Of a stretch of 5,196 nucleotides of DNA, positions 1 through 5,196 are shown piece after piece; the stretch's first letter is position 1, and each line of letters opens with the position of its first letter. The notes beneath the pieces are model-generated. The model was not told the DNA's origin. It saw nothing but the letters and a program-made list of their open reading frames with translations, and did not search any database. Source of the DNA: Oscillospiraceae bacterium (GTDB lineage Bacteria > Bacillota > Clostridia > Oscillospirales > Oscillospiraceae); NCBI GenBank assembly GCA_031266955.1, contig JAISAA010000277.1, positions 1 to 5,196 on the forward strand, read 5' to 3'. A program made the position numbers and the translations under genes.

Positions 1-28
1 CTCTTTGTGTCGCTTTAAGGTGAGGGGT

Positions 29-101
29 CCAGGGGAGAGGGAAATCGAAATCCCTCTCCCTTGGTCGTTCTTTCGCCCCTTTCTTTCGATAAAGAAAGGG
101 G
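29..101. repeat. Double-hairpin palindromic intergenic repeat
   Basis: Two strong hairpins sit 11 bases apart. The first pairs 29-42 with 51-64: a 14-bp stem with one G-T wobble, inner arm GGGAGAGGGA, and the 8-base loop AATCGAAA. The second pairs 76-86 (CCCCTTTCTTT) with 91-101: a perfect 11-bp stem around the 4-base loop CGAT. Neither is followed by a T-tract on the plus strand, so they do not look like standard intrinsic terminators. From memory, reverse-strand translations of this type (reading like ...PLSLSKERGER...) recur as spurious short proteins in Clostridia genomes. That suggests a dispersed, non-autonomous repeat family, but this was not checked. The true outer borders are unknown and may extend to about 20 and 125. 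Confidence 0.65.
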
Positions 102-165
102 ACGCCCGCCGCGCAGGCGCATAATCGCAAATAATGCACGGAGAGCGGCAAACAGCTTTGAAAAA

Positions 166-194
166 TTCATAAATAATACATAATTTCTTATGAA
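166..194. promoter_or_regulatory. Possible operator: inverted repeat upstream of promoter
   Basis: TTCATAA at 166-172 is repeated in inverted form as TTATGAA at 188-194, a 7-bp exact dyad with a 15-base centre. It lies 29 bases upstream of the -35 box of the lipoprotein promoter, a position usual for an activator or repressor site. The region is very AT-rich, so a dyad of this length can arise by chance. No regulator gene is in the window to match it. Confidence 0.22.
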
Positions 195-223
195 ATTAAG
201 ACGCGGAGATTGTGCGTGTTTTC

Positions 224-251
224 TTGACATCGTCGAAATATGACGTATAAT
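224..251 (+). promoter_or_regulatory. Consensus housekeeping sigma promoter
   Basis: The -35 hexamer TTGACA (224-229) and -10 hexamer TATAAT (246-251) both match the sigma-70/sigma-A consensus in all six positions, with a 16-bp spacer. Transcription would start near 257-259, giving a leader of about 70 bases before the chosen ATG at 329. No TG dinucleotide extends the -10. A full match on both boxes predicts strong, possibly constitutive, expression of the lipoprotein gene and probably of the nucleotidyltransferase gene behind it. Confidence 0.85.
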
Positions 252-286
252 TAAATCGGTTCGGGCACTTGAATACCAAAATTTTT

Positions 287-313
287 TCAAAAAGATTTTC
301 TCAAAAAGATTTT
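287..313 (+). repeat. Tandem direct repeat in the leader
   Basis: TCAAAAAGATTTT occurs at 287-299 and again, exactly, at 301-313, with a period of 14 bases. The second copy ends directly at the ribosome binding site (314-320). The A-runs and T-runs of one unit can pair with each other or with the other unit, so the copies might affect leader structure. A simple local duplication in AT-rich sequence is the plainer explanation. Confidence 0.6.
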
Positions 314-320
314 AAGGTGG
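314..320 (+). promoter_or_regulatory. Ribosome binding site that fixes the start at 329
   Basis: AAGGTGG at 314-320 is close to the Shine-Dalgarno consensus and stands 8 bases before ATG 329. It is only 2 bases before the in-frame ATG at 323, which is too close. The upstream in-frame TTG at 269 would leave only about ten bases of leader after the predicted transcription start, and I see no good Shine-Dalgarno sequence before it. ATG 329 is therefore preferred. Confidence 0.75.
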
Positions 321-328
321 TAATGACA

Positions 329-418
329 ATGCGTTACAACAGACGATCTATTGCGCCAAAGCTTGTTCCCGCGGTTCTCACAGCTCTCGCGGCGTTTTCA
401 CTTGCGCTTGCGTCCTGT
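329..418 (+). other. Lipoprotein signal peptide with lipobox
   Basis: The encoded segment begins MRYNRRSIAPK, a positively charged region with four Arg/Lys. A hydrophobic core (LVPAVLTALAAFSLALA) follows, then the lipobox LASC, whose Cys30 codon is TGT at 416-418. Signal peptidase II would cut before Cys30, leaving a lipid-anchored protein on the outer face of the cytoplasmic membrane. Polar residues (KGSD) directly after the Cys fit a retained surface lipoprotein. Confidence 0.88.
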
Positions 419-2698
419 AAAGGTTCGGACGCGCCCGCCGCATCCGCTTCGCCGTCCGCCTCCCCGTCCCCCGCCGCGGTCTTGGCTTATGCGCCGGACG
501 CCGTTGCGCTGCCGCGCGATATCGTCCGCATAACGGACGTCTGCGACGCCGGCGGTACGCTGTTTTTCCTCGCGCACGCCTCGACGGACGGCGGCGAAAT
601 TGCCGCGCCTTGGTCCTTATCAACGGCGATATCAACGGCTGACGGCGGCGCGGAGCCCGCCGCGCCCATCGCGCTTTCGGGCTACGCCGCGCCGGAGCCG
701 CCGGACGGCTTTTTGGGCGAAATACGCGCCGCGGCGCTCTGCGTCTCCGGCGGAGAGCTCTGGATAGCCGAGACCGGCTTCCTCGAAGGTCCGGACGGCG
801 GCGAGGTGCGGGAAACGTCTTTCCTGCGCAAGCTTGCCTCGGACGGCGCGGAGCTTGCGCGGCTCGATATTTCCGACAAGCTGACGGCGCGCGATAACGC
901 CCCCGCGGAAATCGACGGTCTGGAGGCGGACAACGCGGGAAATTTCTACATATTCGACTCCGGATACGGCGTGAACGTGCTCGACGCGGGCGGAGAGCGG
1001 CTGTGCAACATCGAATCCGACATATCCCGCTCCCCCACAAGTCTCCTTCGGCGCGCGGACGGCTCCGTCGCCGCGTTTATCCTCGGGCTTAAGACCTTCG
1101 CTTTCAGCGTCGCGCCGGTCAATATCTCGCCTCCCGGCTGGGGCGCGGGACTCGGCGGCACGGATTCCGCGATATCGGCGTACTCAGCCGGCGGCGGCTA
1201 TGACTTCTGCTACGGCGACACGGTGAGCCTGTTCGGGCGTCCCGCCGACGGCGCGGAGGCTGTAAAGCTGCTCGACTGGGCGGACGCCGGCGTCGCGTCC
1301 GGGAGCGTGACGGCGCTCGCCGTCCTGTCCGACGGCAGAATAGTATGCGCCGCGAGCGTCAACGGCAGGGCGGAGCTGTCCGTACTGTCGCTGCGCGAAA
1401 AAGCGCCGCCCCCGGAAAAGCTCGCGATCAAGGTCGCGACGTTCGGCCCGAACGTCATCGTAAAAAATCAAGCGGCGGCGTTTAACGCGGCAAGTGACAA
1501 ATATAAGGTAGAGGTCGTCGAATACGAAGACGGCTTCGGACTGACCGGCGCATCTTCGCCGAATTCCCCTCAAATCGCGGCGTTCAATACGTTGATCACC
1601 TCAGCAAATCCGCCCGACATCTTCGTCGCATCGCGTATCGCACTTGACAGCCACTTCGCGAAAGGCGCGTTTGAAGACCTATACCCCTATCTCGACGCGG
1701 ACTCAGAGCTCGGCGGGCGCGCCGCGATAGTCCCGGGCGCGCTCCGCGCGCTTGAGACCGGCGGCGCGCTGTATCAGATCACGACCAGCTTCAGTATTGA
1801 AACAGCCGCGGGGATGCGCGATGTGCTCGGCGAGCGCGCCGCGTGGACGGTCGATGAAATGCTCGCGGCCCTCGCGGAGCTGCCGGAGGGCGCGGAGCTC
1901 GTCCCCGGCTACGGCGCCGAGGATGTTTTAGGTTCCCTGCTGAGCGACGGTTTTGACAGCTTCATCGACTGGGATACGGGCGAGTGCCGCTTTGACGGCG
2001 ACGAGTTTATCGGCGTATTGGAGCTGGCCGGGCGCCTCCCGAACGTAACGAAGGGCAACGCCGAGTCGCTTGATGATATTCTCGCCTTCGGGCAGAAAAT
2101 CGTAGACGCCAGAAATCTCATCCGGGAGGGTATGGCGCTCGTACAGCCGGTATCGCTTTTCAATTTTTTCAGCATTCAGACGAGCGAAGCCGATTTCGGC
2201 GGCAAGCTGACGTACGTCGGGTTCCCGACCGTCCGCGAGCGCGGCGGCGCGTTTTCGTTTTTTACTCCGCTGATGATGTCCTCGCGCAGCGCGCATAAGG
2301 ACGCGGCGTGGGAATTCCTCCGCTCTTTTCTCACGGAGGAATATCAGACTGTTGACGAGATAGGGATGCTGACGTTTTTCCCGACGAACGCGGCGGCGCT
2401 CGAAAACCTCGCGCAGCTCTCGATGCAAAAAGAAATGGGCGTCGATGAAAACGGCGAGGAGGTCGAGGTCACGAGAAATTATAATTATTTATACGACATC
2501 TACGCCTCGACGCCGGAGGAAATAGCCTTCGTAATGGAGCTGATCGACGGCATAGACGGCCGCCGCAAAAGCGATCCCGCCGTGTCCGGCATTGTTTCGG
2601 AGGAGGCGCAGCCCTATTTCGCCGGCCAACGGACCGCCGCGGAAGCCGCGAAACTGATACAAAGCCGCGTTTCGCTCTACGTAAACGAGCGGCGGTAA
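329..2698 (+). CDS. Beta-propeller-fused extracellular solute-binding lipoprotein
   Basis: This 789-residue protein is probably the membrane-anchored substrate receptor of an ABC importer. It has a basic N-terminus, a hydrophobic stretch (about 11-28) and lipobox LASC with Cys30 as the lipidation site. An Ala/Ser/Pro-rich linker (33-50) follows. Residues about 60-356 look like a beta-propeller, with repeated strand-and-turn units such as DNAGNFYIFD (201-210), GGELWIAETG (141-150) and LSDGRIVCAA (333-342). Residues about 364-789 are a complete family 1 solute-binding domain (usually about 400-430 residues): the first strand is LAIKVATFG, then NPPDIFVA (427-434), LYQITTSF (481-488), WTVDEMLAAL (506-515) and FFPTNAAALE (683-692). 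The start is set by the site at 314-320. The family often binds sugars or oligosaccharides, but the ligand here is unknown and no permease or ATPase is in view. The solute-binding call is firm; the propeller is inferred from sequence pattern. Confidence 0.9.
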   Translation: MRYNRRSIAPKLVPAVLTALAAFSLALASCKGSDAPAASASPSASPSPAAVLAYAPDAVALPRDIVRITDVCDAGGTLFFLAHASTDGGEIAAPWSLSTAISTADGGAEPAAPIALSGYAAPEPPDGFLGEIRAAALCVSGGELWIAETGFLEGPDGGEVRETSFLRKLASDGAELARLDISDKLTARDNAPAEIDGLEADNAGNFYIFDSGYGVNVLDAGGERLCNIESDISRSPTSLLRRADGSVAAFILGLKTFAFSVAPVNISPPGWGAGLGGTDSAISAYSAGGGYDFCYGDTVSLFGRPADGAEAVKLLDWADAGVASGSVTALAVLSDGRIVCAASVNGRAELSVLSLREKAPPPEKLAIKVATFGPNVIVKNQAAAFNAASDKYKVEVVEYEDGFGLTGASSPNSPQIAAFNTLITSANPPDIFVASRIALDSHFAKGAFEDLYPYLDADSELGGRAAIVPGALRALETGGALYQITTSFSIETAAGMRDVLGERAAWTVDEMLAALAELPEGAELVPGYGAEDVLGSLLSDGFDSFIDWDTGECRFDGDEFIGVLELAGRLPNVTKGNAESLDDILAFGQKIVDARNLIREGMALVQPVSLFNFFSIQTSEADFGGKLTYVGFPTVRERGGAFSFFTPLMMSSRSAHKDAAWEFLRSFLTEEYQTVDEIGMLTFFPTNAAALENLAQLSMQKEMGVDENGEEVEVTRNYNYLYDIYASTPEEIAFVMELIDGIDGRRKSDPAVSGIVSEEAQPYFAGQRTAAEAAKLIQSRVSLYVNERR

Positions 2699-2702
2699 GG
2701 AG
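2697..2702 (+). promoter_or_regulatory. Ribosome binding site overlapping the upstream stop codon
   Basis: AAGGAG at 2697-2702 shares its first two bases with the TAA stop (2696-2698) of the lipoprotein gene and lies 6 bases before ATG 2709. This arrangement favours translational coupling of the two genes and confirms the start of the nucleotidyltransferase gene. Confidence 0.85.
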
Positions 2703-2708
2703 TCTGAT

Positions 2709-3515
2709 ATGGATAAATCCAAAGAGCGGGCGCATCAAATAATTGCCCGCCATATCGAAAGTATTAAAAGACTGCGCGGTTTAGTGAAGTCCGTCGTTTT
2801 AGTGGGAAGCCTATCGGACGATACATATACCGGCAACGCCGGAAGCGATATTGACCTTATTCACGTGTTGAATGATGATGCTGCGGCTGACGCCGGAAAT
2901 ATCATCCGTAGCTGCATTTCACAAACGGAAGCGGAAACAGGTAACGACATCCCGATTTCAAGGTGCGTTTATTTTTACAAGAACCTGTTACCACCATATA
3001 AAACCGACTTTGAGCTGTGCGCTGATAACAAAGATATGGTAGAGCTGCCTATTGAGATTTTTCGTATGAAGGATTCAGGAAGAATCATTTACGGCGAAGA
3101 TATAATCGGGAAAATACCTGTCCCCACGAGAAATGACGTCTTGCTGTTTCATAATATTTCAAAGAGCTGGAATAAAGCAATCGCCGAGCAAGACCCGGAG
3201 CGATATAAAAGGTTTTTGCAAACGGCGGCGGCTCCGCCTATTCGTCTGATTGCTCAAAGCGTTTTGACGGGGGCGATGACCCATTACTATTTTTATACGG
3301 GGGATAGCTGTTCAAGCAAAGCGAAAATCTACGAAAAAGTGAAAACGTCAATTCCCGACTATCGATTCATAAAATTACTGAAATTGTCGCACAAATGGAG
3401 ATTCGACCCGGAAAATGTTGATGATGACGAAAAAGCGTTTATGCTGAAAGAATATCAAGTATGGTATGAAACCCGACTGAAAAAGCCATTCGATTTCGTA
3501 CCGACCGTGAAATAA
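2709..3515 (+). CDS. Nucleotidyltransferase-fold protein, function unknown
   Basis: This 268-residue, probably cytoplasmic protein belongs to the DNA polymerase beta nucleotidyltransferase superfamily, which transfers a nucleoside monophosphate from NTP to a target. The motif is clear: VGS (32-34) at the end of a hydrophobic strand (VVLVGS), then GSDIDL (45-50) with Asp47 and Asp49 as the metal-binding pair. Asp100 or Glu102 in TDFELC is the likely third carboxylate, and RIIYGED (125-131) is a usual closing segment of this fold. Residues about 145-268 look mainly helical and may form the substrate-recognition domain. The active-site residues appear intact, so a working enzyme is expected. The target is not evident: antibiotic-modifying enzymes, MNT-type antitoxins and protein- or RNA-modifying enzymes share this fold, and I see no HEPN partner gene. 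It follows the lipoprotein gene by 10 bases with an overlapping ribosome binding site. Sampled GC (42% at 3001-3060, 37% at 3361-3420) is far below its neighbour, which suggests acquired DNA. Confidence 0.82.
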   Translation: MDKSKERAHQIIARHIESIKRLRGLVKSVVLVGSLSDDTYTGNAGSDIDLIHVLNDDAAADAGNIIRSCISQTEAETGNDIPISRCVYFYKNLLPPYKTDFELCADNKDMVELPIEIFRMKDSGRIIYGEDIIGKIPVPTRNDVLLFHNISKSWNKAIAEQDPERYKRFLQTAAAPPIRLIAQSVLTGAMTHYYFYTGDSCSSKAKIYEKVKTSIPDYRFIKLLKLSHKWRFDPENVDDDEKAFMLKEYQVWYETRLKKPFDFVPTVK

Positions 3516-3593
3516 ATTCGATTGACCGCTGACAATATCGGAGGGGTAACAGGGATGGCGTGTGCCCGCGCGTATTGCGATTGCGCACCACGT

Positions 3594-3673
3594 CCCCGTA
3601 GGGGCGGATGGCGATCCGCCCGGTACGAGAAACGGAGGGTGTGGCGGGACGATCACCATCGTCCCCTACGGGG
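3594..3673. repeat. REP/BIME-like element of two inverted hairpin units
   Basis: The element has two 29-base units in inverted orientation: 3594-3622 on the plus strand and 3645-3673 on the minus strand, identical at 24 of 29 positions. Each starts CCCCGTAG and goes directly into a hairpin. In the left unit, GGGCGGAT (3602-3609) pairs with 3614-3621 around loop GGCG. In the right unit, GGGACGAT (3646-3653) pairs with 3658-3665 around loop CACC. Four of the five differences form two compensated base pairs and the fifth is in the loop. A GTAG tetranucleotide just 5' of a hairpin, in paired inverted copies, is the known layout of REP sequences and BIMEs mobilised by RAYT (TnpA-REP) enzymes. No such gene is in this window. 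The two units can also pair with each other into one long hairpin. It sits between convergent genes, ending 14 bases before the symporter stop codon, where it could limit read-through on both strands. No T-tract follows. Confidence 0.75.
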
Positions 3674-3687
3674 TATCGCGACCCCGC

Positions 3688-5196
3688 CTACGCGTCCTCC
3701 TTCGTTTGCCCGAGGGATTCGGCGGCGCGGACGGCTACGGTTTCGTTATAGCACTCGAAGCATTTTTCTATAAGCGCGCCGTCCGGCTTCTTCGTCAGCA
3801 GGCTTACGACGGGAACGATTATCAGCCCGAACAGCATTGTGAACGCCCCGGCGTTGATCGGCGATTGCAGGATCGCCGGGAAGCTCGCTCGGAAAAATAT
3901 ATTCGCTATCATAAACAGCGCGGCGAAGATGAAATTTACCCAAACAGCCGCCGCGGTGACGCGCTTCCAGTACAGCCCGTATAAAAACGGCGCCAGAAAC
4001 GCCCCGGCCAGCGCCCCCCAGGAAACGCCCATAAGCTGCGCGATAAAAGACACGCCGCCCTTGTACTGCACAACAGCGATGACCGCCGAAACGGCGATGA
4101 ACACCGCCACAAGCGCCCGGATCACCAAAAGCTGAGTCGTGTCGCCCATTTTCTTAATAAAATTCCCCTTCAAAAAGTCCAGCGTAAATGTAGAGGCCGA
4201 CGCCATTACAAGCGAGGAAAGCGTAGAGATCGACGCCGCGAGCACAAGCACGATAACGATGCCGATCAGCAGCGGCGTAAAGCCCGACAGCATTTCCGGA
4301 ATCACGGCGTCGTATATCATCGCGCCCGTTTCGCTCCGCATGGCCGGAGAATCGAACAGCCGCCCGAACCCGCCGAGGAAATAGCACCCGCCCGAGATCA
4401 CAACGGCGAAAACCGTGGACACCACCGTGCCCGTCGAGATGTTTTTCTCAGACTTTATCGAGTAAAATTTCTGCACCATCTGCGGCAGGCCCCACGTCCC
4501 GACCGACGTGAGCAGCACAACGCCCAGCAAGTCGAGCGGCTTCGGCCCGAATATCGACGCGAACACGCCCGGCGCCGTCGAAACGCCCTCGTCCGTAACG
4601 CGTGCCAGCGCCTCCATAGACCCCGTGAATCCCCCGTTCACGCGCAGCACCGCCGCGATGACGGCGACGATCCCGACGAGCATGATTACGCCCTGAATAA
4701 AGTCGTTCACCGCCGTCGCCGTGTACCCGCCCGCTATCACGTACACCGCCGTAAGCGCCGCCATCGCGATGATGCACACCGTAAAATCAATGTTGAACGC
4801 CATAGAGAACAGCCGCGAGAGCCCGTTGTAAAGCGACGCCGTGTACGGCACCAGAAAGATAAACGTGATAATGGAAGCGCCGAGCTTTAAGCCGCGCGAG
4901 CCGTACCGCGCCCCGAAAAAGTCCGGCATAGTCGCCGAATTCAGGTGCCGCGTGACAAGCCGCGTTCGCCGCGCCAGCACGACCCACGCCAGCAGGCACC
5001 CGATAAACGCGTTGCCGAGCCCGATCCACAGCGCCGATATACCAAAGCGCCACCCGAACTGCCCCGCGTACCCGACGAACACCACAGCCGAGAAATAAGA
5101 CGTCCCGTAAGCGAACGCCGACAGCCACGGCCCGATGTTCCTCCCCCCCAGGACAAACCCGGAAACCGATGTGCTCCTCTTGCGGAACACGAGACC
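3688..5196 (-). CDS. Sodium:solute symporter (SSS family), 5' end beyond window
   Basis: This is a Na+-coupled secondary transporter of the PutP/SGLT family in the cytoplasmic membrane. The frame stays open to the right edge, and 503 codons are visible. Numbering from the GTG at 5190, about 12 membrane segments can be placed (near 20-42, 49-73, 105-125, 136-154, 160-183, 221-243, 255-277, 305-333, 353-375, 384-405, 411-433 and 447-466). These match helices II-XIII of the 13-helix family, so helix I and the true start lie outside the window; GTG 5190 is not a believable start. Family marks include FVLGGRNIGPW (12-22), AFAYGTSYFSAVVF (25-38) and AGGYTATAVNDFIQG (153-167). ASISTLSS (319-326) gives Ala319, Ser322 and Thr323, which by eye match the Na+ site residues A337, S340 and T341 of E. 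coli PutP. PutP Asp55 appears to be Tyr32 here. The substrate is unknown. The gene converges on the nucleotidyltransferase gene and ends with TAG at 3688-3690, with a short cytoplasmic tail. Confidence 0.92.
   Translation of the reverse strand, partial: GLVFRKRSTSVSGFVLGGRNIGPWLSAFAYGTSYFSAVVFVGYAGQFGWRFGISALWIGLGNAFIGCLLAWVVLARRTRLVTRHLNSATMPDFFGARYGSRGLKLGASIITFIFLVPYTASLYNGLSRLFSMAFNIDFTVCIIAMAALTAVYVIAGGYTATAVNDFIQGVIMLVGIVAVIAAVLRVNGGFTGSMEALARVTDEGVSTAPGVFASIFGPKPLDLLGVVLLTSVGTWGLPQMVQKFYSIKSEKNISTGTVVSTVFAVVISGGCYFLGGFGRLFDSPAMRSETGAMIYDAVIPEMLSGFTPLLIGIVIVLVLAASISTLSSLVMASASTFTLDFLKGNFIKKMGDTTQLLVIRALVAVFIAVSAVIAVVQYKGGVSFIAQLMGVSWGALAGAFLAPFLYGLYWKRVTAAAVWVNFIFAALFMIANIFFRASFPAILQSPINAGAFTMLFGLIIVPVVSLLTKKPDGALIEKCFECYNETVAVRAAESLGQTKEDA

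Larger units (their letters stand above)
1..328. other. Non-coding region upstream of the lipoprotein gene
   Basis: I see no credible gene here. The left part (29-101) is a GC-rich double-hairpin repeat, 130-255 is AT-rich and ends in a consensus promoter, and 258-328 is the probable untranslated leader of the lipoprotein gene. A reverse-strand open frame across 15-290 reads straight through the hairpins and shows no recognisable protein features, so I treat it as a product of the repeat rather than a gene. What lies left of base 1 cannot be seen. Confidence 0.8.

Noticed and set aside
76..101. Hairpin considered as an intrinsic terminator for a gene left of the window
   Set aside because: The stem is perfect but is followed by ACGCCCGCC, with no T-tract. 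It pairs instead with the neighbouring hairpin as part of a repeat.
230..246. CGTC/GACG inverted repeat inside the promoter spacer (231-234 and 242-245) as an operator
   Set aside because: Only four base pairs long, which is expected by chance.
15..290. Reverse-strand open frame of 91 codons
   Set aside because: It runs through both hairpins of the left repeat and across the promoter of the lipoprotein gene. Its translation has no domain pattern and looks like the translated palindromic repeat.
269..328. TTG at 269 or ATG at 323 as the lipoprotein start
   Set aside because: TTG 269 lies only about ten bases after the predicted transcription start and has no good Shine-Dalgarno. ATG 323 is 2 bases from AAGGTGG. 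Starting at 329 gives a normal lipoprotein signal peptide.
378..1040. Reverse-strand 220-codon open frame rich in Arg, Pro and Ala
   Set aside because: It is a composition shadow of the GC-rich lipoprotein gene. The Arg/Pro-heavy content is typical of antisense GC-rich codons, and the sense frame carries a clear signal peptide and family motifs.
3594..3673. CRISPR repeat, tRNA or riboswitch
   Set aside because: There are only two units in inverted orientation with no spacer array, no cloverleaf or anticodon arm, and the element is at the 3' side of both genes.
3522..3984. Plus-strand open frames of 83 and 140 codons across the convergent spacer
   Set aside because: They read through the BIME-like element and then antisense to the end of the symporter gene. 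The reading through the repeat (VGADGDPPGTRNGGC) resembles spurious proteins derived from such repeats, and there is no protein-like conservation visible.
5188..5190. GTG as the true start of the symporter
   Set aside because: The frame continues to the window edge and the first family helix is missing if translation begins here, so the gene is cut by the window.

Overview
The window reads as a piece of a GC-rich, low-GC-clade-type (Bacillota, probably Clostridia) chromosome. The grounds are a secreted lipoprotein-type solute-binding protein with a Gram-positive style signal, strong AAGGAG/AAGGTGG ribosome binding sites, a perfect consensus housekeeping promoter, and two kinds of palindromic intergenic repeat of a sort familiar from gut and anaerobic Clostridia genomes. 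The taxonomic call is inference; no rRNA or marker gene is present.

Layout. Bases 1-328 hold no gene. They carry a double-hairpin palindromic repeat (29-101), an AT-rich stretch with a small inverted repeat (166-194), a consensus promoter (TTGACA 224-229, TATAAT 246-251), a leader with a 14-bp-period tandem repeat, and a ribosome binding site. Bases 329-2698 (+) encode a 789-residue lipoprotein. It has a lipobox, a low-complexity Ala/Ser/Pro linker, a beta-propeller-like domain, and then a complete family 1 extracellular solute-binding domain. Ten bases downstream, 2709-3515 (+) encodes a 268-residue DNA polymerase beta superfamily nucleotidyltransferase. Its ribosome binding site overlaps the stop codon of the lipoprotein gene, and its base composition is clearly lower in GC. 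From the other side, 3688-5196 (-) is the 3' part of a sodium:solute symporter (SSS family) gene whose 5' end lies beyond the right edge. The two transcription units converge on a 172-base spacer filled largely by a REP/BIME-like element (3594-3673).

How the parts relate. The lipoprotein and the symporter are both uptake components, but they belong to different transport classes (ABC and Na+-coupled) and are on opposite strands, so nothing shows that they share a substrate. No ABC permease or ATPase is in the window. The nucleotidyltransferase is probably co-transcribed with the lipoprotein, but its composition suggests separate ancestry.

The most notable non-coding signal is the convergent-spacer element. 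It is made of two 29-base units in inverted orientation, each with a GTAG tetranucleotide directly before an 8-bp, 4-nt-loop hairpin. Both base-pair positions that differ between the two units are compensated, so each hairpin stays perfect. No clearly new multi-gene system (defence, CRISPR, biosynthetic) is visible.
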